DNA from: Paenibacillus sp. Root444D2
Lineage (GTDB): Bacteria > Bacillota > Bacilli > Paenibacillales > NBRC-103111
Length of the DNA: 64,000 nt
Direction of reading: 5' to 3'
NCBI RefSeq assembly: GCF_001426375.1
Contig: NZ_LMEO01000053.1
Span: 62,499-126,498 of the forward strand
The translations under genes were made by a program, and so were the position numbers. Shown in pieces: positions 26,301 through 35,368 of this stretch; the first letter of the stretch is position 1; every line of letters begins with the position of its first letter. The notes below the pieces were generated by a model. The model was not told the DNA's origin. It ran no database searches and worked only from the letters and a program-made list of their open reading frames with translations.

Positions 26301-27125
26301 TTAACCTTTTACCGCGGAACCCGTAATCCCTTGAATGATATATTTTTGTCCAATAAGAAATACAAGCAGCATGGGAACAATGCCAGCAGATGTTGCCGCC
26401 ATCATCCCGTTATAGTCAATATTGAATTCTAGAATGAAATTCTGCATGCCCAATGGGACTGTATACAGATCACGGTCAAGCAGGAAAACGAGGGCATTCT
26501 CATAGTCATTCCAGTTCCAGGAGAAATCAATAATCGCTAAGGTAGCCAATGCCGGTTTGGCCAGTGGCAGCATGAGCTGAAAGAAAATACGGAAGTGACC
26601 AGCCCCGTCTACAAAGGCCGATTCAGTAATCTCCTGCGGGATCGACATGAAAAATTGTCTCATCAGAAATACCCCGAAAATGGTAAACAAGCCAGGAAGA
26701 ATAAGTGCCCAGTGCGTATTATAAATCCCTATTTTATCAAACAAAATAAATTTCGGAACAAATAACACTTGGGGTGGAACCATCATCATCGACAAGTAAA
26801 ACATGAAGAGCAGGTTTCTTCCCTTAAACTCAATTCGCGAAAATCCATAAGCCGCTAAGGAGGATAAGAATGTAGCTCCAATCATGCAAATCAGCGCTAT
26901 TTTCAACGAATTCATATAATAAATAAGAAAGCTTTCCTTGCCTGTCCACACTTTAAGATGATGTTCAAACGTCACCTTTTGGGGTATCCACTGGATCGGG
27001 TACTGGAACACTTCATTGGGTGTTTTAAAAGATGTACTTATCATCCAAAGAAACGGCAAAATCATGAAAAGACCCAGTACCAGCATGGCAATCGTATATA
27101 GTAATTTTGTTGATTTTATCTCCAT
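26301..27125 (-). CDS. Carbohydrate ABC transporter permease (MsmG/AraQ type)
   Basis: A 274-aa permease with six hydrophobic segments. The coupling loop reads ESAFVDGAGHFRIFF with LPLAKPALAT near 175-205, and the C-terminus is IIQGITGSAVKG. It is the last gene of the operon that begins with the histidine kinase at 32757 and pairs with the permease 24 bp upstream. Confidence 0.9.
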   Translation of the reverse strand: MEIKSTKLLYTIAMLVLGLFMILPFLWMISTSFKTPNEVFQYPIQWIPQKVTFEHHLKVWTGKESFLIYYMNSLKIALICMIGATFLSSLAAYGFSRIEFKGRNLLFMFYLSMMMVPPQVLFVPKFILFDKIGIYNTHWALILPGLFTIFGVFLMRQFFMSIPQEITESAFVDGAGHFRIFFQLMLPLAKPALATLAIIDFSWNWNDYENALVFLLDRDLYTVPLGMQNFILEFNIDYNGMMAATSAGIVPMLLVFLIGQKYIIQGITGSAVKG

Positions 27126-27148
27126 AATGTCTCAACTCCGGTTTTTAC

Positions 27149-28024
27149 TTAATAGTGAACCCATCGCTTCTGGCCAACCCATTGAATCATCGTAATCAAG
27201 AAGATGATAGCGAATAAGACCCATGAGATGGCTGAAGCATAGCCCATTTCATAGTAACGAAACGCATTGTGGTAAATAAACAAGGATAAAATCGTTGTAC
27301 TGCCTCCAGGTCCGCCTTGCGTAACAGCTTCAATCATACCAAACGTCTTCATTGACGTAATTAAGCCCGTAATCATTAATAAGAACGTGGAGGGACTCAC
27401 TAGCGGGAAGATGATTTTCCAAACTGTCGTCCATGAGCTTGCTCCATCGATTTTTGCGGCTTCCAGTTGTTCTTGCGGTATTTCTTGAAAAGCCGCCAAA
27501 TAAATGATCATATTATAACCAAGAAGAAACCAGATCCAAATAATGTCTATGGCATACATCGAAGAGGTCGTCGTAGACATCCATCCTGGCGGATTATCAA
27601 TGCCAATGGAACGGAGAAAACTGTTAATAGGTCCCTGCGACGGCTGAAACAGAAGCATCCATACAAAAGCTACAGCTACACCGCTCGTAATGTACGGCAT
27701 GAAAAACATAGCCCTTAGCAGACTCTTTACATACACATTGCGATTCAATACAAGAGCTACAAGAAAGGCCAATCCGATTGAAACAGGGACAGCGGCAAGA
27801 AATAAGGCTGTTTTCTTCAATGAAACATAGAATACGGGGTCATGAAATAATCTATTGAAATTATCGAGGCCGATCCATTCGATATCTGGCGATGTGTATT
27901 TATAATTCGTGAACATAATCCCCAGCGAGAATATGGCAGGGATTACAAAGAATAAGATGACGCCTAGCATATTAGGTAAAATGAACAAGTACCCTAATCT
28001 ACGTTGTTTTTTTGCCCAGTTCAT
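27149..28024 (-). CDS. Carbohydrate ABC transporter permease (MsmF/UgpA type)
   Basis: A 291-aa permease from ATG 28024 (AAGGAGTG upstream); an in-frame start at 28051 is weaker. The first helix lies at residues 15-37 and the coupling loop EAAKIDGASSWTTVW with FPLVSPSTF near 190-215. Partner of the following permease and of the binding protein at 28097-29419. Confidence 0.88.
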   Translation of the reverse strand: MNWAKKQRRLGYLFILPNMLGVILFFVIPAIFSLGIMFTNYKYTSPDIEWIGLDNFNRLFHDPVFYVSLKKTALFLAAVPVSIGLAFLVALVLNRNVYVKSLLRAMFFMPYITSGVAVAFVWMLLFQPSQGPINSFLRSIGIDNPPGWMSTTTSSMYAIDIIWIWFLLGYNMIIYLAAFQEIPQEQLEAAKIDGASSWTTVWKIIFPLVSPSTFLLMITGLITSMKTFGMIEAVTQGGPGGSTTILSLFIYHNAFRYYEMGYASAISWVLFAIIFLITMIQWVGQKRWVHY

Positions 28025-28096
28025 TCCATAAATCACTCCTTTTTTGAACAAAAAAGGGAGGTGCCTCTTTCTTGATGCATCCCCCCATCTTTCTTG

Positions 28097-29419
28097 CTAT
28101 TTCTTATTTTTGGATAAGTAGTCGTTATGGCGCTTGACCGAATTCTTAAGGGTGTCATCTAAGGATTGTGCCTTCAAAAAATATTTCTCATATTCTTCTC
28201 TTCGCGCATCCACAACCTGTTGCGGAAGCGTTGCTGTAAACGTAGGGAACTTGCCGAATACAACCTTTTTGAGCGAATCCACATCATATGTTTTTTCATT
28301 ATCTCCAAGGAGAAGTTTAATGGCTTCTTCCACATTCGCGTCTTTAGAAGAGGGAATGCGACCGCCAGCAGCAAGCGGCATCATTCCACCATCTGCATAC
28401 CATTTCAAAAACTTCCAAGCTTGCTCTTTGTTCTTCGAGTTTGGATTAATGGAAATAACATCGCCAAGTCCTCCCGGATATTTAAAAGTAGTCTGTTCTT
28501 TCGTCACTTTAGGAACCGTGGCAAAAGCAATCTTGAAGTCACGCGGGAAATCTTTCATGTTGTTTGAACTGCGGAATATAAACTCGCCCGCTCCCAGCAT
28601 GGCTGTTTCGCCTTTTAAAAACATCGAATCGGTTGGCATTTTGCTCGTCATTTGTTCACCAAGAAGAGGCATTGATTTATCATTATGCATCATGTCAAAC
28701 ATCGCTTCGTATGCCTTACGAACAGTCGGTTCGTCGAGGTTGGATGTCCCATCCGCTTTCGTGAATCCCGCTCCGGCACTGGCTCCATCAAAAAAGTTGG
28801 TGTATCCAGAAATATGTTCTGTAAAGCCCCAACGTGTGCCTTTTTTGAGCTTCGTCGCATATTGCTGCAAATCAGCCATCGTCCAATCTAACGCAGGAAC
28901 GGCCAGCCCCGCTTCATCGAGTGCATTTTTGTTCAACCACACGAAAGATACATTCTTTTTGGTGGGAAGACCGTAATACTTATCTTTTACTTTCCAGTCC
29001 TTTGCATCGGAGCCCATTTTATCGTCAATATTGTAGTCTTTAAATTCACTGAGATCGAGTGCTGTTCCAGCATCAACACGTTTCGATAAACCCGATAAGG
29101 TATAGTTGACATATAAATCAATACCTTGATTTGTCGTAAGAGCCGTATCTAGCTTCAGATTGCCAGCATCATCATTGACAAAACGCTCATATTTCACCTG
29201 AATATCGGGGTTCTTTGCGTTCCAATTATCAACAACCAACTGCGGACCGGCTTCGGCTGGTACGCCTCCCCACATCGTAAGCGTGACTGCTTTCTTAGCT
29301 TCTGAAGAAGCAGCAGGACTATTTTTAGCGGCGTTCTCCCCCGACGAACCGCAGCCTGCTGCAACTCCTAACACAATAGCCGCAGAGAGTAGACTTAGCG
29401 TTGTTTTCTTCATATTCAT
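28097..29419 (-). CDS. Sugar ABC transporter substrate-binding lipoprotein
   Basis: A 440-aa family-1 binding protein. Several ATGs cluster at the 5' end; 29419 is best spaced (7 nt) from AGGAGGG. The signal peptide ends in the lipobox GVAAGC (Cys near residue 23). The N-terminal lobe begins VTLTMWGGVPAEAGPQ, typical of CUT1 sugar binders. The gene lies between the response regulator and two permeases, so the two-component pair upstream probably controls it. The ligand is not predictable: no glycoside hydrolase is in this operon. Confidence 0.9.
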   Translation of the reverse strand: MNMKKTTLSLLSAAIVLGVAAGCGSSGENAAKNSPAASSEAKKAVTLTMWGGVPAEAGPQLVVDNWNAKNPDIQVKYERFVNDDAGNLKLDTALTTNQGIDLYVNYTLSGLSKRVDAGTALDLSEFKDYNIDDKMGSDAKDWKVKDKYYGLPTKKNVSFVWLNKNALDEAGLAVPALDWTMADLQQYATKLKKGTRWGFTEHISGYTNFFDGASAGAGFTKADGTSNLDEPTVRKAYEAMFDMMHNDKSMPLLGEQMTSKMPTDSMFLKGETAMLGAGEFIFRSSNNMKDFPRDFKIAFATVPKVTKEQTTFKYPGGLGDVISINPNSKNKEQAWKFLKWYADGGMMPLAAGGRIPSSKDANVEEAIKLLLGDNEKTYDVDSLKKVVFGKFPTFTATLPQQVVDARREEYEKYFLKAQSLDDTLKNSVKRHNDYLSKNKK

Positions 29420-29537
29420 CATTTGACCCTCCTGTATTTCATATCCTTACTGGTTACAAATCAACTATATCACCAGCTTTTTAGGGTTCGAAGGAACAAT
29501 GTATTGTTCTTTTAGCACAAAAGTTTGATTTGATTCT

Positions 29538-30998
29538 TCATAACTTCGCATTTTGTTGTCTGAAAATACTTGGCGGCATGCCGACTTCTCTCCGAAATAT
29601 GCGAGCGAAGTAATTCTCATTAGCAAAACCAACATTGGCCCCGATTTGAGCAACAGGTTGATCCGTGTGCAGAAGCAGGTGACATGCCTTTTCAATGCGC
29701 AGCCCCATAATGTATTCCGTTATAGTTTTACCGGTTTTTTTCTTAAAAAGGACACTCAAATATTTATCGTCCATCGTTGCAATACCAGCAAGCAGCGACA
29801 GCGGCATCTCTTCTTCAAAATGCTGATTCATATAGGCAATGACTTTATTGATTTCAGCATGATCCGTAACCTCATAGTTCGTTGCCTTCCATTGTGCCAT
29901 GTATATATCGATTCTCTGTTTAAAAAGAGTCCCCGCCTCCCTATGAGAAAGAGCCTCTACAAAGGCATTTGACGAGTCAATTGTCGTGAATGCGAGCTCT
30001 GCAAATTTGCGATCCAAACGCAGCATTATTTCTTTTACACGAAGTAAAGACAGTTCTATGTCCCTCATCCACAACCAGATTTCCTGCCATGAAAGATCCA
30101 GTAATCCTTGGTTCATCTGTTCAAAAGCTTGGATTAGGTTCTTCTCCAAGGACCAAGGCAGGTTTGAATAGACATTAGACTTCAAGGTTTTGGGCTGGTG
30201 GAAGAAAATGCCCGATCTACCTGCATACCATAGTTCACTCAACCGAGAAACCATGGTTTTCCAAACCGTATGAATATGCTCATCCGACAACCGCTCTGAG
30301 ATTAAAACAACGAAATCGCTACTCTGTTCAGTGTTCCTTATTCTAATCTTTGTTTCCTCAGGAACGCAGCAGAAGACAGTGGTCATCCCCATCCTGGTAA
30401 AAAGATGCATCCTTGCATTCATTTCCGTGTCGAATAAAGGCAGTTGCAGCAAATCTGGCTTATCGAAATTGGTTTGTCCATGCAAAACAAGGATAAGTAG
30501 ATCGGGGTTAAAAGAATCCCGAATAAAAGCCGGGCTTTCAATCGTCCGCACCTGATCATTAGGTTCGTTATATAAAATCTCACAGTAATCGTCTATTTCT
30601 TGAGAAATAAGACGTAAATTTCTTTCTAACTCCCGTTTTACCTTCGTCAGCGCCTCTGTCATTTTCTCCGGAGTCAAATAAAGCTTAAGCACATAGCCCG
30701 ATGCCCCTAGCTCCATCGCTTGCTGGATAAACTTAAAATCATTCATGACAGTGAGCATAATGAAGGCTGTTCCTAAATTCTCCCGGCGAACCTGCACAAG
30801 AAGCTCTACACCATTCATGACAGGCATCATAATATCGCAAATAACTAAATCCGGCTGTTTTTTCCTGATGAATTCCAAGGCTTCTTGTCCATTTCCGCAT
30901 TCCTCTATCACCTTGAAGCCATTTTCTTCCCAGGGCATTCCCTTTCGGATACTTCGTCTCACGAAGGCTTCATCTTCTACCAAGAGAACTGTCCACAT
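29538..30998 (-). CDS. YesN-type response regulator with AraC DNA-binding domain
   Basis: A 486-aa regulator. The receiver (1-125) has VEDE at 7-10, phospho-acceptor Asp55 in ICDIMMPV and GYVLKLYL at the switch Lys. The C-terminal AraC domain (about 385-484) shows LSLLAGIATMDDKYLSVLF, VAQIGANVGFANENYF and FRREVGMPPSIFRQ. The start overlaps the end of the histidine kinase gene by 29 bp, so the two are translationally coupled. Confidence 0.9.
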   Translation of the reverse strand: MWTVLLVEDEAFVRRSIRKGMPWEENGFKVIEECGNGQEALEFIRKKQPDLVICDIMMPVMNGVELLVQVRRENLGTAFIMLTVMNDFKFIQQAMELGASGYVLKLYLTPEKMTEALTKVKRELERNLRLISQEIDDYCEILYNEPNDQVRTIESPAFIRDSFNPDLLILVLHGQTNFDKPDLLQLPLFDTEMNARMHLFTRMGMTTVFCCVPEETKIRIRNTEQSSDFVVLISERLSDEHIHTVWKTMVSRLSELWYAGRSGIFFHQPKTLKSNVYSNLPWSLEKNLIQAFEQMNQGLLDLSWQEIWLWMRDIELSLLRVKEIMLRLDRKFAELAFTTIDSSNAFVEALSHREAGTLFKQRIDIYMAQWKATNYEVTDHAEINKVIAYMNQHFEEEMPLSLLAGIATMDDKYLSVLFKKKTGKTITEYIMGLRIEKACHLLLHTDQPVAQIGANVGFANENYFARIFRREVGMPPSIFRQQNAKL

Positions 30999-32757
30999 GT
31001 AAGCTTTCCCCTTTCGAATAGGGTGGAGACAACAAGAACGGAATGCGAATGCGAACTAATGTCCCAATTGGGATGGATTCTATCGCCAAAGTTCCTTCTT
31101 TTCGAAACAGGAGCACGAGTCTCTCTTCGAGATTTTTCAAGGCAATGCCATTTCCTGTACTGGTTGTTGACCCTGCGTTACCTACTCCGACTCCATTATC
31201 TTCCACTTCGATAACAAGCTTATTTTCTTGTTTTTGAACTCTAATTTGGATGCTGCCTGCCCTCTCGATCTTCGCAAACCCATGATAAATGCTATTCTCA
31301 ATTAGCGGCTGCAAACTCAACTTAGGAACAAGCGCATGGCGAAGCTCTGGGTCAAATGTGATATGAACATCAAATTCGCGGTCATAGCGAAGCTGCTGAA
31401 TACGAATGTATCTTTGGGCAAGTTCCATCTCATGCTCCAGGTGAATTAAATCCACATCCAATCGCATTCCTGCTTCCAATAACTTACCGAGTGACTCGCA
31501 TACTTCAGGAATTTGATGATTACCGAGTTCAATGGCAAGCCATTTCACCGTATTTAACGTATTTAACAGAAAGTGCGGATTCATCTGTGACAAAAGCATT
31601 TGGAAACGCATAGCCTCTTTGTGGCGTTCTTCCTCTTTTAAACGGTTAAGAAGACTTTCCACATCCCTAACCATCTTATTAAAAGCCTGAATAAAGGTTA
31701 GAATTTCCCCCTTATAGCTTTCCTCAGGCAATTGAATCTTCAAATTCCGCTTCACGACATCAGACATTTTTCTCTGCAAAAGCTGCAGGGGTCTCGTGAT
31801 GGTGGTCGAGATCAGAAAGGTCATGACAATAAAGAGAACGGCAATAATCAGCGTTGTCAAAAAGTAGGATTGCTGAAGCTGATTCACTTTATGGAACAGA
31901 TATTTGGTCGGGATACTCTTGATCAGATACCAATTCAAGCTCGGAATTTTAGAATAGCTAATGATGTGGTCATTCTCGACCTTGCTTCCAGTCGGCTCCC
32001 AACCTAACGTATTCATTGGGTTTGGCAGCGCAAGAGCGTTGGATGTGTTGCTTCGCCCATAGATTTCTCCTTCTGTAGAAGCCAATACATACAATTCATC
32101 ATTCATCGGGCTTGGAATAGCACTTCGAAGCCAGCTTTGATAGTCAACGCCAATTCTTACAACGGCATATACCTGATTATTTTCGTCTCGTAATCCTTTA
32201 TACATGGTTAATAAAGAGGGTTGGATACCAAAGGCTGAGGTTAGCCCGCCTTCTTCTAACTGCCATTTGGAAAGGGACTTTCCAAGGAAAGCATCCTGTA
32301 TCACTGGCATTGCCGAAAGAGCAGCGTGGCTTAATATATGAGTAGGTCCATAGGAGGTGTAAACATGATCTTCCGTATCGAGAACGGTATAGTAGACGTA
32401 GGAATTAGCAATAAACACACTATTATTAATAGCATTAAACTTCTCTTCAATTTTCTGTCTTTGTTGGAAAGAGGCATAAGAGCCCCCCGCTTCGGGGTTT
32501 CTCAAAATCGCAGTTACAAAAGAATCCTGTTCAATCAGGGTAAAGGTCTTCTCTGAAACACTTAATAAACTGCCAAGCGAGGATGTAATCGTTGTCATTT
32601 GTTCGAGATTTTGGCTGCTAACTTGTTCTCTCATTAACGTCTCAAACTTTTGAACGTGCGTCATATTTAAGATGATGATGGGCAGCAGAATAACAAGTAG
32701 AAAAGCTAAGAACAGCTTGTACTTTAACGTTTGTGGTATGAAATGTCTCAATTTCAT
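30970..32757 (-). CDS. YesM-type sensor histidine kinase
   Basis: A 595-aa membrane kinase from ATG 32757, with AAGGGG about 10 nt upstream; the frame extends to 32853 but that part overlaps a promoter and terminator. Helices near 12-35 and 285-310 flank an extracellular dCache-like region. HAMP follows, then the phospho-acceptor block NPHFLLNTLNTVKW, N box ENSIYHG and G box EDNGVGVG. The partner response regulator overlaps its 3' end and an ABC importer follows, so it is a sugar-sensing unit. Substrate unknown. Confidence 0.88.
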   Translation of the reverse strand: MKLRHFIPQTLKYKLFLAFLLVILLPIIILNMTHVQKFETLMREQVSSQNLEQMTTITSSLGSLLSVSEKTFTLIEQDSFVTAILRNPEAGGSYASFQQRQKIEEKFNAINNSVFIANSYVYYTVLDTEDHVYTSYGPTHILSHAALSAMPVIQDAFLGKSLSKWQLEEGGLTSAFGIQPSLLTMYKGLRDENNQVYAVVRIGVDYQSWLRSAIPSPMNDELYVLASTEGEIYGRSNTSNALALPNPMNTLGWEPTGSKVENDHIISYSKIPSLNWYLIKSIPTKYLFHKVNQLQQSYFLTTLIIAVLFIVMTFLISTTITRPLQLLQRKMSDVVKRNLKIQLPEESYKGEILTFIQAFNKMVRDVESLLNRLKEEERHKEAMRFQMLLSQMNPHFLLNTLNTVKWLAIELGNHQIPEVCESLGKLLEAGMRLDVDLIHLEHEMELAQRYIRIQQLRYDREFDVHITFDPELRHALVPKLSLQPLIENSIYHGFAKIERAGSIQIRVQKQENKLVIEVEDNGVGVGNAGSTTSTGNGIALKNLEERLVLLFRKEGTLAIESIPIGTLVRIRIPFLLSPPYSKGESLHVDSSLGRR

Positions 32758-32792
32758 TGTCCATTGTCCCCTTATGATTTTCATATGGGTCA

Positions 32793-32820
32793 AGTATACT
32801 TGCTTGTTAATTAAAAACAA
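32793..32820 (-). promoter_or_regulatory. Probable promoter for the kinase-regulator-importer operon
   Basis: On the minus strand TTGTTT (32815-32820), 16-bp spacer, TATACT (32793-32798). It lies directly after the terminator of the upstream peptidase gene and about 36 bp before the kinase start. Confidence 0.5.
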
Positions 32821-32850
32821 AGAGACTGGCATGAATTTCCGCCAGTCTCT
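32821..32850 (-). terminator. Terminator of the M24 peptidase gene
   Basis: Ten-base arms AGAGACTGGC/GCCAGTCTCT with a 10-nt loop, followed on the minus strand by TTGTTTTTAATT. It lies 18 bp after the stop codon of the peptidase gene. Confidence 0.85.
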
Positions 32851-32867
32851 CATTTATGGAAAATTAG

Positions 32868-34055
32868 TTATACTCGGAGAATGCCGTCCCTCGAGATTGT
32901 CAGCTTTTCATAACCATTCTCGGTAATCAAATACGTATCCTCAATACCAACCACCCCGCGACCGGGGAAGGTGAATTTAGGTTCGATCGCGATGACCATG
33001 CCGGGCGCCAGCGGGTATTTGAAGCCTTTGGCGAGAACGGGCAGTTCGTCGATTTCGAGCCCAATGCCATGACCAAGGAATTTCACTTGGTCGGCGCCGT
33101 ACCCCATGAAGTGAGCGCTTAGCCCCGCTTCCTGCACTTGATCCAACGCGAGCAGATACAGATGCTCGGCGATAATGCCAGGCTGCAGCCTGGCTTCCGT
33201 GGCGCGAAGCACCTGCTCCGCCACGTTATAGGCCCGCTGCAGCTCAGGGTCTAGATCGCCGATCACGAGCGTGCGCGTCTGATCGATCAGATAGCCGTCG
33301 ATCGAGCAGCCGATATCGACGAGAATCGGTTCGCCGCGCCCAATCAGCGCGCGGCCCGAGCTTTGCGGGCTGGACGGGTGAAGCCCCGTGCCCCCGGCCG
33401 GCCCGTCAAAATAGGTGGGCACCGCTGCCGCCGCGCCTGCCGCTACCATTCCGGTTATCAACTCGGAATTGTACGCGCGCATGCGCATCAGCCCTTGGTG
33501 CCCGCGCAGCCGGAGCTGATGCTCGATGAGCGCCATCAGCTCAAACTCCGCCATCCCCTCACGAATGTGGGGGATGACCGCTTCCAGCGCTGCGTCGACG
33601 ACGCGCGCAGCCGCTCGAATCGCCGTGACTTCGTCCGGCGATTTGATCATCCGCTGCTCGCGCACGAGCAGCGAGCCGTCCTCCCAGGCCGCGCCGGGCA
33701 GCGCGGCCTGCAGCCGCAAGTACAGCTGGACGGGTAACACGTCCAGCTCTGTCCCGATCCGCAGCGGCGAAGCCGCGGATCCGCCGCCGCCCGCGCAGCG
33801 CGCGCGAAGACGCTCACCCAGCGTCTTCAAAGACCCCAGCGCTTCCACGTCCGCTGACGCTTCCTCCTCCGCTCGGACCAAACTTCGGCGTACGAGGTAA
33901 AGCGCGTCTCCCTCCGCCGGAATAAACAAATACCCCGTCTGCATGGATCCGCAGTAGTAATATATATCGACGTTGTTCGTGACCAAGAAGCCCGACCAAC
34001 CTCGCTCGATCATCTCACGCTGCAGTGCCTGCTGCCGCTGCTGAAAAATAGTCAT
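32868..34055 (-). CDS. M24-family metallopeptidase (Xaa-Pro aminopeptidase-like)
   Basis: A 395-aa cytoplasmic peptidase. An N-terminal creatinase-like domain (1-135) precedes the pita-bread catalytic domain. All five metal ligands are present: Asp247 in LVDIGC, Asp258 in LIDQTRT, His329 in GHGIG, Glu358 in AIEPK and Glu372 in GIEDT. It would remove N-terminal residues before proline. The gene stands alone with its own terminator. Its middle is visibly richer in GC than the flanking regulators. Confidence 0.88.
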   Translation of the reverse strand: MTIFQQRQQALQREMIERGWSGFLVTNNVDIYYYCGSMQTGYLFIPAEGDALYLVRRSLVRAEEEASADVEALGSLKTLGERLRARCAGGGGSAASPLRIGTELDVLPVQLYLRLQAALPGAAWEDGSLLVREQRMIKSPDEVTAIRAAARVVDAALEAVIPHIREGMAEFELMALIEHQLRLRGHQGLMRMRAYNSELITGMVAAGAAAAVPTYFDGPAGGTGLHPSSPQSSGRALIGRGEPILVDIGCSIDGYLIDQTRTLVIGDLDPELQRAYNVAEQVLRATEARLQPGIIAEHLYLLALDQVQEAGLSAHFMGYGADQVKFLGHGIGLEIDELPVLAKGFKYPLAPGMVIAIEPKFTFPGRGVVGIEDTYLITENGYEKLTISRDGILRV

Positions 34056-34118
34056 ATGTATCGCTCCTCGTAACCCTGAATTTCACACCTCACCCTCTCA
34101 TTATACTTACATATGTGG

Positions 34119-34601
34119 TCAAAATACCATCTCCGCAGAAGACTTAATCGTCCAAGTAATCGGCTGCAAAACCGTATAAGTCCGCGGAAACTCCAACCGG
34201 ATGAACATAATCACACCAGGTCGATCCAGCGTTACAGAGTAGCCATTTCCCGCATTCACATACGTATAAGGAAATACCTCATTATCATTAATAATCTTAA
34301 ATAATTCCACGACAACCCTGCTGCGCAAAAACGTACTCGGCAGCGGATCATTCGCCGTATTTAATCTTAAATTAGCTTGCAAATATTGCATGGCCACAGC
34401 TCTAGCCTTCGTCTCATCAATACTGTGAATACCGCTTGCCAGCTTTACTTGATCACTTTGCTGAGCCGCCGCATGCACCGAATTATTCAATGCATGCTTC
34501 CCGTGAAAAACCGTATGCATCGCCAATTCCTCGTCGGTTTGCAGCCCATATAGCGACATAAAAACGACGCTCATCAAGACGATTAAAAGCAGTTTATACA
34601 A
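34119..34601 (-). CDS. Membrane-anchored protein of the Tad pilus locus (TadE/TadF-like position)
   Basis: A 160-aa protein with one N-terminal hydrophobic helix (residues 3-20, MYKLLLIVLMSVVFMSLYG) and an otherwise extracytoplasmic part. It follows the other small anchored protein by 17 bp at the end of the Tad-type operon. The single-helix architecture and place in the operon fit a pseudopilin-like or TadE/TadG-like component; no clear prepilin cleavage Gly-Glu motif is visible. The function is inferred from neighbours only. Confidence 0.65.
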   Translation of the reverse strand: MYKLLLIVLMSVVFMSLYGLQTDEELAMHTVFHGKHALNNSVHAAAQQSDQVKLASGIHSIDETKARAVAMQYLQANLRLNTANDPLPSTFLRSRVVVELFKIINDNEVFPYTYVNAGNGYSVTLDRPGVIMFIRLEFPRTYTVLQPITWTIKSSAEMVF

Positions 34602-34618
34602 GACATCACCTCAGGCCT

Positions 34619-35044
34619 TTAAGGTACGTACTCACTCATCTTCATGCCTGTTGCCCCCATACGATCAGATCCGGAAGGAACCGTAATCCCCACAAGCTGA
34701 TCAATGACAAAAAGTCGATGATACGGATACGTCATTTTCAAACTCAATCCCGTTCCTCGCCAAACGGGCATTCCTGGATCCATTCCCCCGACCCCCGTAG
34801 TCGTATTTACCGTGTAAACGAGATCTCCCGGAATGAAGCCTCTTTCCGCCATCCGATCCCTAGACTCCTGAATCATGGTGCTATTAATATAACCGTGTCT
34901 GCCATTAGCACCGATTTCAAGCAAATAATCGACTTCTTTTTGCAAAACAGCCTGCCGAACAATAATGACATGCTTATAAACCGGCGCAAACATAAACCAA
35001 CAAAGCATCGTCGCAAATAAGATAAACACCAAAATCTGCTTCAT
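34619..35044 (-). CDS. Membrane-anchored protein of the Tad pilus locus (unknown)
   Basis: A 141-aa protein with an N-terminal hydrophobic helix (residues 3-26) and a polar outside part with a Gly-rich stretch (TTTGVGGMDPGMP) and a TVPSGSDRMG segment. Its ATG overlaps the stop of the 48-aa ORF upstream (ATGA). No named family was recognised. It is likely a minor pilin-like or assembly component because it is embedded in the Tad operon. Confidence 0.65.
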   Translation of the reverse strand: MKQILVFILFATMLCWFMFAPVYKHVIIVRQAVLQKEVDYLLEIGANGRHGYINSTMIQESRDRMAERGFIPGDLVYTVNTTTGVGGMDPGMPVWRGTGLSLKMTYPYHRLFVIDQLVGITVPSGSDRMGATGMKMSEYVP

Positions 35045-35187
35045 GGATTAATCCGCTCAATCGTCCCATTGATCCTTGCCCCGCTGTTGCTTACTTGCTT
35101 CCGAGTACCTGTGCCGCCGCCAACCACATTGTTATATATGACAATCACCACCATAATCAACATCACCGTAACTAGGATCGATCTCAC
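35041..35187 (-). CDS. 48-aa membrane mini-protein, copy 2, in the Tad pilus locus
   Basis: A short ORF starting GTG at 35187 and ending in TGA overlapping the next ATG. It has one hydrophobic helix right at the N-terminus (RSILVTVMLIMVVIVIYNN) followed by a Gly-rich polar tail with GGGTGTRKQVSNSGAR. It is clearly similar to the 49-aa ORF immediately upstream: RSILVTVM against RNILITVM, and a GxTG-TR/MRR tail. Tandem paralogues in a Tad operon suggest pilin-like subunits, but the Flp pilin signature is missing. Confidence 0.65.
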   Translation of the reverse strand: MRSILVTVMLIMVVIVIYNNVVGGGTGTRKQVSNSGARINGTIERINP

Positions 35188-35203
35188 AGCAAATCTTCCA
35201 TCA

Positions 35204-35353
35204 TTATGGCCTTAATGCCGTTATATCCGTATTTGCCTGCGTTCCGTGCGTCGAAATATTCCGCCTCATACCTGTCGATCCATCATTAATAATCGATGTA
35301 AAAAGTAATGCCACAACAATTAGCATCATAACTGTAATCAAAATATTTCTCAT
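35204..35353 (-). CDS. 49-aa membrane mini-protein, copy 1, in the Tad pilus locus
   Basis: ATG at 35353 is preceded by GGGGAGAGGGAAGTT, a good ribosome site. It encodes an N-terminal helix (RNILITVMMLIVVALLFTS) and a polar tail with DGSTGMRRNISTHGTQ. The size and layout resemble a Flp pilin without the usual basic leader and GxxxxEY cleavage site. It sits directly after the TadC-like gene, where the pilin or TadE genes would be expected. Confidence 0.65.
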   Translation of the reverse strand: MRNILITVMMLIVVALLFTSIINDGSTGMRRNISTHGTQANTDITALRP

Positions 35354-35368
35354 AACTTCCCTCTCCCC

